A stretch of DNA of 64,000 nt from JAAYCI01 sp964371725 (GTDB lineage: Bacteria; Bacillota; Clostridia; Oscillospirales; Ruminococcaceae). This document shows, piece by piece, positions 45,549 through 54,969 of this stretch (its first letter is position 1; each line of letters begins with the position of its first letter). The DNA lies in NCBI GenBank assembly GCA_964371725.1, contig CAYJNQ010000007.1, positions 16,860 through 80,859 on the forward strand, written 5' to 3'. The notes under the pieces were generated by a model that was not told where the DNA came from, made no database searches, and saw only the letters and a program-made list of their open reading frames with translations. Made by a program: the position numbers and the translations under genes.

Positions 45549-46589
45549 TTACACAAAACGAATCGAATCGGGCAAGTTGAGCGTGTCCTGTGGCAAGCTG
45601 TGGTGGTCTGCTTGCACCACGGCGATTGCTTCATTTAGAAAAGCCTGTTGCAGGGTTTCATAGTCCTGCAAAGTTGCTTTTTCAAAACGGGTGTTTTCCA
45701 TGGCAAGACCCACGGCGTTTTCCGCAACCCCCACCGTTTCGCTCTCTCGCACAAGAAGGTCGCTTGCATCGTACAAACCCAATGCATACCCAATGGCCGA
45801 TTGCCAATATTTCACGGCACTGGTTTGCACAGTGGGGGACATATTTTCCCGGTCGATGTCTGCACCGATGCACAGTCCCCCCATTTCTTCAGCCACATCA
45901 AAAACACCGATACTCATTGGCTCTCCTGTGACAAAAATAAGCTCGGTGCCAGCGGCAAACCACTCGCTTGCCAGCTGCACTGCGCTGTCCTCATTTTGTG
46001 CGTTTGGCACATAGGCATAGCGCATTTCCACTTCTTCCCCCAGCTCTTCCGCGGCCGCGGCCGCGCCTTGTGCAAAACCAAAACCATAGCCCCTTGCGCT
46101 TTCACTTTGTTCCGCGCCCAAAAACCCGAGTGCTCTTTGTCCGTTGAGCACGGCCATATATCCGGCCATGTACCCGGCCTCCTCTTCGGACAACTGTAAA
46201 CTAAATAGATTGTTCGGGTTGTTTTCCACTTCCCCCGCGTCCACAAGCACAAACGAGGTGTTGGGGTACTGTTCCCCCAGTTCTTCTGCGGCAAAAGAAA
46301 ACCCTTCGCCGGACAACACCACAAGAGCCGCTCCACTTCTTACCGCATCCTCTATCGCCTGCAGATAAGCCTCTTCATCGGAACCGGTGGGCAAGATATA
46401 ATTGACGTTTTTGCCGTGCACGCCGGCATAGAGGCGAATGCCCTCCCACACATCTTCGTTGCGGGCACCATCCTCTATACCGGCCGCATCGGTAACCAAT
46501 ACAATTTCACTTTCGCCACCCTGTGCCGAGCAGGCGGCGAAACCACCCAAACACAACACGCACAGCAATAGACAGATGTAATTTTTCAT
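45549..46589 (-). CDS. BMP family lipoprotein (nucleoside-type substrate-binding protein)
   Basis: A 346-residue lipoprotein. The start is the ATG at 46587-46589, giving a compact signal peptide with lipobox GFAAC; a GTG at 46622 is the alternative. The mature part has the two-lobe periplasmic-binding fold of basic membrane proteins: LVTDAAGIEDGARNEDVWEG, VVLSGEGFSFAAEELGEQYP, YMAVLNGQRALGFLG and VTGEPMSIGVFDVAEEMGG. Characterised BMP proteins bind purine nucleosides for ABC import. No nucleoside permease or ATPase lies nearby. It is instead 36 bases downstream of an FtsX-like permease, so its partner is unknown. Confidence 0.87.
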   Translation of the reverse strand: MKNYICLLLCVLCLGGFAACSAQGGESEIVLVTDAAGIEDGARNEDVWEGIRLYAGVHGKNVNYILPTGSDEEAYLQAIEDAVRSGAALVVLSGEGFSFAAEELGEQYPNTSFVLVDAGEVENNPNNLFSLQLSEEEAGYMAGYMAVLNGQRALGFLGAEQSESARGYGFGFAQGAAAAAEELGEEVEMRYAYVPNAQNEDSAVQLASEWFAAGTELIFVTGEPMSIGVFDVAEEMGGLCIGADIDRENMSPTVQTSAVKYWQSAIGYALGLYDASDLLVRESETVGVAENAVGLAMENTRFEKATLQDYETLQQAFLNEAIAVVQADHHSLPQDTLNLPDSIRFV

Positions 46590-46625
46590 TTTTCTTTGAT
46601 GTCCTTTTCTAATAGAGTTCACATT

Positions 46626-49600
46626 TTACTCGGTTGATTTCAAGCTTTCCACACTGTCTATCCTATGTAGATTTCGCAGCATCAAAACATCCACAACACC
46701 CAGTGAAAACAGTGTGAATATCACCGAAAGCACATAGCTTGTCGGCGCGATATAGGCGCTGAACAAAAGGTCGTCCACCATGGCGGCTTGCATTACAAAG
46801 CGATGTAAAAATATCCCGAGGACAAGCCCGAAGAGCGATCCAATCAGTGTGAGAACGAAACTTTCACGGTAGATGTAGGCCGCGTACTCGCGCGGATAAA
46901 AGCCCAGCACTTTTAAAGTGGCAATTTCGCGCGCACGCTCTGTGATGTTGATGTTCGTTAAGTTGTATAGCACCACCACGCCAAGAGCCGCGGCCGAAAC
47001 GATGGCAAGCAGCACCACGGCATCTAAGCCACTCATCATATCCGAAAATTCACGGCGGAAATCGGCGCTGTCCAAAGCGCCCAGCACATTGTCTGTTTCC
47101 AGGGCACTTACCAAAGCGTCGGCGGTGTCCACTCCTTCTGCCGTTTTCAGCCACACGCTGTCGTATTCGGGGGTTTCTGAAAACAATTCTTCATACAAGG
47201 CAGGGCTTAGGTATACATAGTTGCCAAAATAGTTTTCCGTTACGGCGGCCACCTTTGCCTCTACAGGTTTGTCGTTGTAATTCAAGTGAATCACATCGCC
47301 TTTTCCTGTGCCCAGCACCTCGGCCAACTTTTGCGTTAACACCACGCCGTCCATTTCGTCTAAATAGAAACGCTCTTCACTTTGAACCTCATAAAAATGC
47401 AGAAATTCAGCCAGTTTCTCCGGCTGTTCCGGCGTGAGCAAATACACAGACATGTCCCCGCTGGTTTCCCCTTCAAAAGAAACCTCTACGCTAAATTGGT
47501 CCAAATACAAGCCCTCGCCCAAAGCGGGTAAACGCTCATTGAGTTCGCTGTTTGCCCCAGAAGTGGAGGGTTCCGACAAAATTAGGGTTGCGTCATAGGC
47601 GTTGATTTTTTCAAACTGCAAGGGAATCACGCGGCCGATGGTGTCGTTTAAGCCAAACCCCGTAAGCAGCAAAGCCGTGCAACCGGCTACCCCAATCACC
47701 GTCATCAAGAAGCGCTTTTTGTAGCGGAAGATATTGCGGCTTGTCACCTTTTGAATGAAATTCATGCGCTTCCAAAGAGGGCGGATACGCTCTAGCAAAA
47801 TGCGCTTGCCGGCTCTCGGAGCCTTTGGCCTCATCAGTGTGGCCGGAACACTGTGCAGTTCTCCAAGGCAGGCCGAAAGTGTGGCGCCCGCTGTGCATAG
47901 CACGCTTACCGCAATGCTGAGAGGCACAAATACGGGGTGAATGCCAAGGCTGAGAGAGGGCATGTTGTACATGAGAGAATAGGCTTCCCAAATGATGATG
48001 GGAAATACGGTGATGCCGATGACCGCCCCTGCAACAGCCCCTGTAAGGCTGGCCACACAGCCATAGAACAAATACTCGGATGCAATGGCCAACTTGGAGT
48101 AGCCAAGGGCTTTTAATGCACCGATCTGGGTGCGTTTTTCCTCCACCATGCGTGTCATGGTGGTGAGGCATACAAGCGTAGACACGAGAAAGAAAAATAC
48201 AGGGAATACACCGGCCAGTGCACGCAGGCTGTCCACGCTGTTGGCAAAACTGCTGTAGCCCGGCTGATCTTCCCGTGTTTGCACATACCACTCCGGCCTG
48301 TCCAAATCGGCCAACTCTGCCTCGGCATCGGCAATTTCTGCCCTGGCATCGGCGAGTTCAGCTTCGGCATCGGCAAATTCCAAATCTGCTTCGGCACGCG
48401 CTTCGGCCAGTTCTGCCCGGCCGTCTAACAGTTCTGCCCAGCCATCTGCCAGTTCGGTTTCGGCCTCTGCCAGTTCGGTTTCCCCCTGTGTGATGTCGGC
48501 TTCGGCACTTGCAAGTTGTGCATTTGCCGCATTCATTTGCGCCGAACCCTGTGCAATTTGCGCAGCACTTTCTTCCAGCTGTGCCGCGCCGACAGAAAGC
48601 TCTGCCTCGGCCTGTTCCAGCGCCACAAAACCCGCTTGCAACTGGGCTTGTGTGGCAAGCAAGGTTTGCATATTTTGCTCAAGGCTCACGCGGGCGGCTT
48701 CCAGCGGTGTTCTTTGGGCGGCCAATTGTGCCTCGGCAGCCTGTAGGCTGGATTCCAAACCGGCTACTTCGGCCTCTTTTGTGGCAAGTGCCTCACCCAT
48801 GCGCACAAGCTCGGCGCTGATAAGAGGGAGAATCGCGTCCAGTCCAGTCAAGGCCTCGGTGGGGGTGGATGTGCCAACACTGGTTGCAACATTCGTCATC
48901 AAGGTTTGTGCATCCGTTAGTTCCTGCCTTGTAGCAGCTGGGGCATCGGCCGGTAGCGCGGCCAGTGCCGTTCCGATTTGGGTGGCAATTTCGGCACATT
49001 TTGCCCGGGCATCCACATCATTGCCTGACACCAATAAGGCATCTAGCTCACGCCGAGAAGTTTGCAAGGCGTCGCTTGCATTTTGTAGGGCAGCCAAAGC
49101 CGATTTCTGTGCATCTCGTTCTCTTTGTGCTGCCACAAGGGTCTGCCGAAGCCCCTCCACACCGGCCTCGGCGGCTTGCAAAGCGGCAAGGCCGCTTTCG
49201 TAGGCGGCAAGTCCTTCGTTGTATTCAGCGAGCCCGGCCTCATAGGCCGCCTGCCCCGCCAAAAGTGTCGTGCGCTCGGTTTCCAGTGTTGCCCGGCCGG
49301 CCGAAAGTGCCGCTTCTCCGGCCGCTTGCTCGTTTTGGCCGCTTTGCAAGAGAGTTGCCTGTGCCGCGAGCTCGCGGCGGCCGGATTCCATCGCCTCGCG
49401 TGCAGCGGTAAGCTCGTCTTGCCCTGCCGTCAGCTCATCCTGTCCATTTGTGAGTTCAGTCTCGGCATCGGCCAGTTCTGTTTCGGCATCGATGAATTCC
49501 GCCTCGGCCTCCGCTTTGGCGTCGCGCAATTCCGCTTCGCCATCGGCTAGCTCGCTGCGGGCGTCGGCCAGCTCGGCCTGTGCTTCACTCATAATTTCGT

Positions 49601-50366
49601 CATAGCGAATTTGCTCTCGTTCCTGTGCGAAATTTCCCAAAAATGCTTCGCCGTCGCTCTGCGTTTCTTTATATTCGGCGCTGAAACTGTCCACGCCTTC
49701 GGCGGCCGCATCGCGCAGGAACACCTCGAGATAAAATTCGGAATCGAAGGCATCTTCCGGCACGAGATAAAAGCGGCTGAGTTGCCCGTCGCCCAGTTCG
49801 GTGTTGCCACGTGTGTGGTAGATGTAGTAGGGTGATTCGGCAAGACCCACCACGGTAAAACGCTGCTCGGAAAGCAAGTCCGTTGTTTCTTCACTGTTTT
49901 CAGAAGAAAGAGTAACAACATCCCCAATGGCGTTGCCGCTTGAGGTGTCGGCTAGGCATTCGTTTGCGGCTGTGGGGTAGCGTCCCTGTATAATCTCCGG
50001 CCGGTTGAGTGCGCTTTCATCCGTCTCATCTTGCGGCAAGCTGTGTAAACGCACAGGCACGGGTCCTTGCCCGTCATCCACAAGCACATCCAAACCGTAT
50101 CCTGCCGAAACGGCCGAATAGGCACCGCTTTCCCAAAAAGCTTCAATATCTTCATCTGTAAAACCATAATTGGAGAGCACACGATAGTCGCCCAGTTGGT
50201 TGTTTTCGTAATAGTGATTTGCCGTGAGGAGCATGTCCGGCCCGATGGAGGTTAAGCCCACAAAGAAACTGCCCCCAAGTGCCGTGATGGCAAACAGAGA
50301 GATAAAACGACTGAGACTTCCGCGCAGTTCTCGGCGTAAACTTTTAAACAGCGTCTTGTAACGCAT
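46626..50366 (-). CDS. FtsX-like ABC permease with giant coiled-coil domain
   Basis: A 1,246-residue permease. The ATG at 50364-50366 has GGAGG five bases upstream. One transmembrane helix near the N-terminus (FISLFAITALGGSFFVGLTS) is followed by a MacB-like extracytoplasmic region. A long Ala/Glu-rich segment of about 430 residues (roughly 250-700) then carries ELADAETEL- and LEAGQAAYEAGLAEY-type repeats that should form an extended coiled coil. The second half has two FtsX domains (AGVFPVFFFLVSTLVCLTTM; AIVSAAALGVVVLYNLTNIN) with about seven further helices. Such proteins couple a cytoplasmic ATPase to envelope work or export. No ATPase subunit is encoded beside it. A P-type ATPase precedes it by 69 bases and a BMP lipoprotein follows. 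Confidence 0.88.
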   Translation of the reverse strand: MRYKTLFKSLRRELRGSLSRFISLFAITALGGSFFVGLTSIGPDMLLTANHYYENNQLGDYRVLSNYGFTDEDIEAFWESGAYSAVSAGYGLDVLVDDGQGPVPVRLHSLPQDETDESALNRPEIIQGRYPTAANECLADTSSGNAIGDVVTLSSENSEETTDLLSEQRFTVVGLAESPYYIYHTRGNTELGDGQLSRFYLVPEDAFDSEFYLEVFLRDAAAEGVDSFSAEYKETQSDGEAFLGNFAQEREQIRYDEIMSEAQAELADARSELADGEAELRDAKAEAEAEFIDAETELADAETELTNGQDELTAGQDELTAAREAMESGRRELAAQATLLQSGQNEQAAGEAALSAGRATLETERTTLLAGQAAYEAGLAEYNEGLAAYESGLAALQAAEAGVEGLRQTLVAAQRERDAQKSALAALQNASDALQTSRRELDALLVSGNDVDARAKCAEIATQIGTALAALPADAPAATRQELTDAQTLMTNVATSVGTSTPTEALTGLDAILPLISAELVRMGEALATKEAEVAGLESSLQAAEAQLAAQRTPLEAARVSLEQNMQTLLATQAQLQAGFVALEQAEAELSVGAAQLEESAAQIAQGSAQMNAANAQLASAEADITQGETELAEAETELADGWAELLDGRAELAEARAEADLEFADAEAELADARAEIADAEAELADLDRPEWYVQTREDQPGYSSFANSVDSLRALAGVFPVFFFLVSTLVCLTTMTRMVEEKRTQIGALKALGYSKLAIASEYLFYGCVASLTGAVAGAVIGITVFPIIIWEAYSLMYNMPSLSLGIHPVFVPLSIAVSVLCTAGATLSACLGELHSVPATLMRPKAPRAGKRILLERIRPLWKRMNFIQKVTSRNIFRYKKRFLMTVIGVAGCTALLLTGFGLNDTIGRVIPLQFEKINAYDATLILSEPSTSGANSELNERLPALGEGLYLDQFSVEVSFEGETSGDMSVYLLTPEQPEKLAEFLHFYEVQSEERFYLDEMDGVVLTQKLAEVLGTGKGDVIHLNYNDKPVEAKVAAVTENYFGNYVYLSPALYEELFSETPEYDSVWLKTAEGVDTADALVSALETDNVLGALDSADFRREFSDMMSGLDAVVLLAIVSAAALGVVVLYNLTNINITERAREIATLKVLGFYPREYAAYIYRESFVLTLIGSLFGLVLGIFLHRFVMQAAMVDDLLFSAYIAPTSYVLSVIFTLFSLGVVDVLMLRNLHRIDSVESLKSTE

Positions 50367-50435
50367 TTTGTCCTCCAAAATTTGTAATCACTTTGGGCAA
50401 ACATGGGGCTTATCTCATTCAAAGGAATACGGGTG

Positions 50436-53078
50436 CTATTTTCGCAGATGTTTTTCGTGCCTCAAAAACCCTGTGGCCTTGGAAATTTCCAAAACGGGAA
50501 CCGGCAACAGCGAAAGGGCAAGTACCAGCAAATAGAGAACAGGAGAGAGCGGAACCAGAGAAAACGCAGTGGCCAGCGGCGGCACAAAAGCCACAAGCAA
50601 GGTGAGAGACAGGCTCAAAACAGCGGCTGCATTTAGATACTTATTGGAAAACACACCGATGCGGAAAATACTGTGGCGCGAGCGCATATTGAAAGAATGG
50701 AAAATTTGAGACTGCGCCAGTGTTAAAAAGGCCATGGTACGCGCCACATCCAGAGCGCCCTCCCCGGGGGTTACCACGTAGCCCACGGCGAAGGCCCCAA
50801 GCGTGAGAGCGGCAAACATTACCCCTTGCAAAAGCACCTGTGCACCCAGTTGGTGTGCAAAAAGGCTCTCGTCTTTCGGGCGCGGTTTTGCCAGCATAAC
50901 ATCATCGTCTACCGCTTCGCGTCCAAGGGCGATGGCGGGCAGGCTGTCTGTCACCAAATTTATCCACAATAGTTGCATACTGAGTAGCGGGCTTACACGA
51001 AAGAACATCATCGAGCAAAGCACCGTAAACACCTCGCCGATGTTGGTGCCAAGCAAAAAGCCCACAGTTTTGCGGATGTTGTCGTAGATGCCACGCCCCT
51101 CTTTTACGGCGTCCACAATCGTGGTGAAGTTGTCGTCGGTTAGGGTCATGTCGGCGGCACCCTTGGCCACATCTGTTCCCGTGATGCCCATGGCACAGCC
51201 GATGTCGGCCGCCTTAAGCGCCGGCGCATCGTTGACACCGTCCCCGGTCATCGACACCACCTCTCCACGCTTTTGCCAAGCTTTTACAATGCGAATTTTA
51301 TCCTCGGGTGATACGCGCGCATACACCGAGATATTCTCCACCTGTGCATCCAATTCCTCTTCACTCATTTTGGAAAGCTCGGCTCCCGTAAGGCTTTGTT
51401 CTCCCTCCAGCAGCATTCCTAGGTCTTTGGCAATGGCACCCGCCGTCACCACGTGGTCGCCCGTAATCATCACAGGGCGAATGCCGGCTTTGCGGCAAAC
51501 AGCCACGGCATCGCGCACTTCAGGTCGCGGGGGGTCCATCATGCCAACAAGCCCCAAAAATTGCAAATCTTTCTCCAAATGTTCGCTGTCTTCTGTTTTT
51601 GGCATGGTGTCGATGTCTTTGTAGGCTACCGCCAACACGCGCAGGGCGTTTTCGCTCATTTCGTCCACTTTGGCAGCGGCATTTTCGGTGTCAAACGGCT
51701 TGCAGCACGCTGCCAGGGAATCGAAAGCACCTTTCGTGATAACACGCAGTTTGCCGTCAAACTTGCACACAACACTCATGCGTTTTCGGTCGGAATCAAA
51801 CGGAACCTCACCCACGCGCGGATACAATTCGGCCAAATCCACCTTGGGCATTCCATTTTGCAAAGCCGCTTGCACAATCGAGGTTTCGGTGGGGTCGCCC
51901 AGCAGTTGTATTTCGCCGTGCTCGTCTTCGTGAACACTGCCGTCGCAACATAAGGTGGCGTGGGCCAATAGTTTGCGGATGGCCTCGCCGTTTTCTTCAC
52001 TGATTTCTTCCTCGACATTCCCCTCCATGCTGAATGCTTTTGTTAGGGTCATGCGGTTTTGGGTAAGTGTGCCGGTTTTATCACTGCACACCACCGAGGC
52101 AGAGCCCAAGGTTTCAACCGCGGGCAAGCGGCGAATGATGGCGTTTTTCTTCACCATGCGCTGCACACCAATGGCCAAAACAATGGTGACAATGGCCGGC
52201 AGGCCCTCCGGAATGGCCGACACCGCAAGGGATACCGCTGTCATGAAAATTTCTATCCACGGCATACCGAACCAAAGCCCCATGCCAAAAATCACCAAAC
52301 AGATGACAAGAGCCATCAAACCCAAAAGGCGCGACAATTTTGCCAATTTCTGTTGCAGGGGTGTCATGCCGTTGTCCTCGGCGTTCAACAGGTCGGCAAT
52401 GCGTCCCATCTCTGTGTTCATGCCCGTGGCCGTCACCACATAGCTTGCTCGCCCATAGCTCACAGAACAGCCGGAATACACCATGTTTAAGCGGTCCCCG
52501 AGAGGGGCATCTTCCGCCACCTTGGCACTTTCGTCTTTTTCGCTGGGAACACTTTCACCGGTGAGGGCGCTTTCCTCGCATTTCAAGCTGGCACTGTCCA
52601 AAATTCGCCCGTCGGCCGGGATGAAATCGCCTGCCTCAATCAAAACCACATCGCCCGGCACCAAAGTAAGAGCATCTACTTTTTCCTCTTCCCCCCCACG
52701 CAGCACGCGCGCATGGGGCGCCGAAAGGTCTTTAAGCGCTTCCAATGCTTTTTCGGCACGGCTTTCTTGGCTTAAGCTTAAAATGGCATTCGCCACCACA
52801 ATCAGCAAAATCAAAACGGGCTCGAAAAACTCGTTTGGGTCATGTCCGTTTAAGGCCACTACAAAACTCACCACAGCGGCCGCCAGCAAAATCAAAATCA
52901 TCGGGTCTTTGAATTGCATAAAAAAACGGGCCAACATACTTTTTTTCTTCTGCTGTGCCAAACGATTTTCGCCGAATTCCAACAGCCTCTTTTGGGCTTC
53001 TTCCTGCGAAAGGCCCTGTTGAGGGAGGGTGTTTTGTTTCTTTAAAAGTTCTTCTAACGGTGTATGATGTGCGCTCAT
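50436..53078 (-). CDS. P-type calcium-transporting ATPase (type IIA-like)
   Basis: An 880-residue P-type ATPase. The phosphorylated Asp is D333 in CSDKTGTLTQNRM; the ion-binding PEGL of helix 4 (AIPEGLPAIVTIVLAIG), the TGES actuator loop (ALTGESVPSEK) and the hinge MTGDGVNDAPALKAADIG are intact. An N-terminal cation ATPase domain (HHTPLEELLKKQNTLPQQGL) is typical of SERCA/PMCA-like bacterial pumps that extrude calcium. ATG at 53076-53078 with GGAG and its own promoter. It precedes the giant permease on the same strand and may be co-transcribed. Metal specificity is inferred. Confidence 0.95.
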   Translation of the reverse strand: MSAHHTPLEELLKKQNTLPQQGLSQEEAQKRLLEFGENRLAQQKKKSMLARFFMQFKDPMILILLAAAVVSFVVALNGHDPNEFFEPVLILLIVVANAILSLSQESRAEKALEALKDLSAPHARVLRGGEEEKVDALTLVPGDVVLIEAGDFIPADGRILDSASLKCEESALTGESVPSEKDESAKVAEDAPLGDRLNMVYSGCSVSYGRASYVVTATGMNTEMGRIADLLNAEDNGMTPLQQKLAKLSRLLGLMALVICLVIFGMGLWFGMPWIEIFMTAVSLAVSAIPEGLPAIVTIVLAIGVQRMVKKNAIIRRLPAVETLGSASVVCSDKTGTLTQNRMTLTKAFSMEGNVEEEISEENGEAIRKLLAHATLCCDGSVHEDEHGEIQLLGDPTETSIVQAALQNGMPKVDLAELYPRVGEVPFDSDRKRMSVVCKFDGKLRVITKGAFDSLAACCKPFDTENAAAKVDEMSENALRVLAVAYKDIDTMPKTEDSEHLEKDLQFLGLVGMMDPPRPEVRDAVAVCRKAGIRPVMITGDHVVTAGAIAKDLGMLLEGEQSLTGAELSKMSEEELDAQVENISVYARVSPEDKIRIVKAWQKRGEVVSMTGDGVNDAPALKAADIGCAMGITGTDVAKGAADMTLTDDNFTTIVDAVKEGRGIYDNIRKTVGFLLGTNIGEVFTVLCSMMFFRVSPLLSMQLLWINLVTDSLPAIALGREAVDDDVMLAKPRPKDESLFAHQLGAQVLLQGVMFAALTLGAFAVGYVVTPGEGALDVARTMAFLTLAQSQIFHSFNMRSRHSIFRIGVFSNKYLNAAAVLSLSLTLLVAFVPPLATAFSLVPLSPVLYLLVLALSLLPVPVLEISKATGFLRHEKHLRK

Positions 53079-53107
53079 GTTAAGCTCCTTTCAGGTCATT
53101 CCCTTTA

Positions 53108-53137
53108 ATGATACCATAAAAGGGGCGCTTATGTCTG
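53108..53137 (-). promoter_or_regulatory. Probable promoter of the P-type ATPase unit
   Basis: CAGACA (53132-53137), 18 bases, TATCAT (53108-53113) on the minus strand, about 30 bases before the start codon. Confidence 0.5.
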
Positions 53138-53183
53138 TATCTAATTTTGTGAAAAAAGATTGCATATAATTTCATAGAATAGA

Positions 53184-53213
53184 TTGCAAAACGCCTCAAT
53201 TTTAGTCTATAAT
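53184..53213 (+). promoter_or_regulatory. Promoter of the FapA-like gene
   Basis: TTGCAA (53184-53189), 18 bases, TATAAT (53208-53213). An in-frame ATG at 53212 overlaps the -10, which excludes it as start. Confidence 0.6.
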
Positions 53214-53265
53214 GGAGAGAACCCATCGTCTCAAGGGCGCAAAGCCACACAGGGAGGAACGACAC

Positions 53266-54660
53266 ATGGATAATTTGGCTCAAATGTTTGCACCGGAAAG
53301 CAAGGTTGTCATCAGTCCGGATGAGATGCGTGCGTGGGTGATGTTGCCGCCACCAAAAAAAGAGTGCCCTTACACCGAGGAGGGCTTGCGTGCATGGCTT
53401 TTGCAAAATGGGGTCACTTTTGGTATTCGGGAGGATATGATAAAAACCGCCTTGCGTGAGCGCAAAAACGGAGAGCTGATGGAAGTGGCGCGCGGTCAAG
53501 AGGCCAAAGAGGGAAGCCATGGTCGCCTTGAGTTTCGCATTGAACAACAAGAAAATGCCGGCCTGCGCACCGGTGTGGACGGTGCGGTTGTGTTGGACGA
53601 TTTATCCTTTTTGCAGGAACTTCCTGCGGGAACGGTGCTGGCCGACATTGTGCCGGCAACGCCCGGAATTAGCGGATGCAGTGTGAACGGTAAAGAGCTT
53701 TTGCCCAGAAATACGGTGCATGAGGCCAAGCCCTTGGACGGAGATGGTTTCGAAAAGAGCGAGGATGGCCAACACTATGTGGTGCCCACACAAAGCCATA
53801 TTCGCTTTGTGGATGGCAATGTGCAGCTTACCCCGGTGATGCATGTGGAAACCATTTGCGCCGAAGACGGCTCTTTGGAATTTGAGGGCGATGTTGTGGT
53901 GGACAAAGATGTGCAAGCCGGCAGTGTTATCAAAGCGGCGGGCAGTGTGTTTGTGGCTGGGCGTTGCAGAGAGGCCACCATAGAGGCAAAACGAAGCATT
54001 TTGTTGTGCGGGGGAATGCACGCGCTACATGCGCGCGGCGCGCTGAATGCAAAAGAAAATATTTGGGGTTTGCATTTTGAGCAAACCGATTTGAAAGCCG
54101 GGAGAGATATTTTTGCCAGCCATCTGCGTGGTTGTGAAGCTGCGGCGCAAGGGCAAGTGCGCGTTTTGGGCAAGCAGGGGCTTGTGGTGGGCTGCGAAAT
54201 TCATGCACGAGAGGGTTTTGTGTGCCAAACGCTTGGCAGTGAGGGCGACAAAAGTGAAATCTATGTGGGCATTGAAAAAAACCTGCTAAACCGTAGTTTG
54301 CAGGTGGCACAAAACATTGAGAAACGCACACAGGAAGTACAAAGTTTGCTGCAAAATCTTTCCACGATTGAGCGCCTAAATCGCCAAAGGCCGAACGGTG
54401 GAAAGGATTTGCCGGAGTACCAGGAAATGTTGAAGAAAAAAACGGCATCATTACAGGTTCTGAAAATGCTGGAACAAGAGCGCCAAAACCTGAAACGCAA
54501 GATGGATGGTCTGAGTGCCTCGGGCGTTGTGGTGCGCGATCGGGTATTTCCCGGGGTGCTCATCAGCATCGACACGCGCGAATACATGGTGGATAAAAAG
54601 ATGGGGAAAGTTCGTTTTAAAAGGGATGGCGAATACATCGAGCTACTGACAAGCCAGTGA
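53266..54660 (+). CDS. FapA family protein (DUF342)
   Basis: A 464-residue DUF342/FapA-type protein. The ATG at 53266 has GGGAGG eight bases upstream. Features are PATPGISGCSVNGKELLP near residue 135, the run of short beta repeats (VHLGGD-like: LEFEGDVVVDKDVQAGSVIKA, then VFVAGRCREATIEAKRS) forming a right-handed parallel beta-helix, and a C-terminal coiled coil (EVQSLLQNLSTIERLNRQ, then MLEQERQNLKRKMD). Proteins of this family are polymerising beta-helix proteins of unclear cytoplasmic role. It is followed by a perfect hairpin. Confidence 0.9.
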   Translation: MDNLAQMFAPESKVVISPDEMRAWVMLPPPKKECPYTEEGLRAWLLQNGVTFGIREDMIKTALRERKNGELMEVARGQEAKEGSHGRLEFRIEQQENAGLRTGVDGAVVLDDLSFLQELPAGTVLADIVPATPGISGCSVNGKELLPRNTVHEAKPLDGDGFEKSEDGQHYVVPTQSHIRFVDGNVQLTPVMHVETICAEDGSLEFEGDVVVDKDVQAGSVIKAAGSVFVAGRCREATIEAKRSILLCGGMHALHARGALNAKENIWGLHFEQTDLKAGRDIFASHLRGCEAAAQGQVRVLGKQGLVVGCEIHAREGFVCQTLGSEGDKSEIYVGIEKNLLNRSLQVAQNIEKRTQEVQSLLQNLSTIERLNRQRPNGGKDLPEYQEMLKKKTASLQVLKMLEQERQNLKRKMDGLSASGVVVRDRVFPGVLISIDTREYMVDKKMGKVRFKRDGEYIELLTSQ

Positions 54661-54702
54661 GTGCACTTGTGCCAAAACGTGGCTCTCTTGGCCGTTCACC
54701 TA

Positions 54703-54748
54703 TATAAACGGGGCTGTTTCAGATTGTTTTGAAACAGCCCCGTTTATA
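54703..54748. terminator. Perfect 19-base inverted repeat after the FapA-like gene
   Basis: TATAAACGGGGCTGTTTCA pairs completely with its inverse around an 8-base loop. It lacks a T-run on either strand but sits where both the FapA-like transcript and the minus-strand small RNA should stop. Confidence 0.6.
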
Positions 54749-54760
54749 AAAAGTTTACAC

Positions 54761-54901
54761 AAAAAAACAGCCCACCTTGTCGTCTGTTGCCTAGTTATCA
54801 CCCACTCTTCCAAGTAGGGCGGTGCTCTGCGGGATACTTCATGCTCCCTTCTTCCGGCAGATGCCGGGAGGTCTGCAATTCACACTCCGACTCCGAGCGC
54901 C
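54761..54901 (-). ncRNA. Structured small RNA, 6S-like
   Basis: A 140-base stretch without a gene that folds as a rod on the minus strand. The ends pair: GCUC near the 5' end with GGGC near the 3' end, then GUCG/CGAC, UGU/ACA and UUGC/GCAA with internal loops. Inside lies CCGGC-AUCU-GCCGG within CUCCC...GGGAG, and GCCC(U)AC/GUGGGU. The RNA ends at UUUUUUU (54761-54767), and a promoter sits immediately upstream. A long irregular hairpin with its own promoter and terminator is what 6S RNA looks like, and the 3' part (GCAACAGACGACAAGGUGGG) is suggestive, but I could not run a covariance model. SRP RNA was considered and lacks the GGAA tip motif. Confidence 0.5.
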
Positions 54902-54904
54902 TTT

Positions 54905-54932
54905 TTTATAACCAGTAGGATAATTATGGCAA
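54905..54932 (-). promoter_or_regulatory. Promoter of the 6S-like RNA
   Basis: TTGCCA (54927-54932), 16 bases, TATAAA (54905-54910) on the minus strand; transcription would begin near 54898. Confidence 0.5.
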
Positions 54933-54969
54933 CATCAAATCGAGCAAGGCAGGCAAATAGGATCGTTTT

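Noticed and set aside
48300..49600. Repetitive DNA that might be taken for a repeat array
   Set aside because: It is the coding sequence of the coiled-coil segment of the FtsX-like permease; the repeats follow the reading frame and are not a CRISPR array.
53219..53265. GGGCGCAAAGCC before the FapA-like gene, recalling the core of the cyclic di-GMP-I riboswitch
   Set aside because: The leader is only about 45 bases, too short for the aptamer, and the second conserved half is absent.
54761..54901. 5S rRNA or SRP RNA
   Set aside because: A short 3' resemblance to 5S rRNA exists, but the 5' end and the conserved 5S core do not match; the SRP GGAA tip with its symmetric loop is absent.
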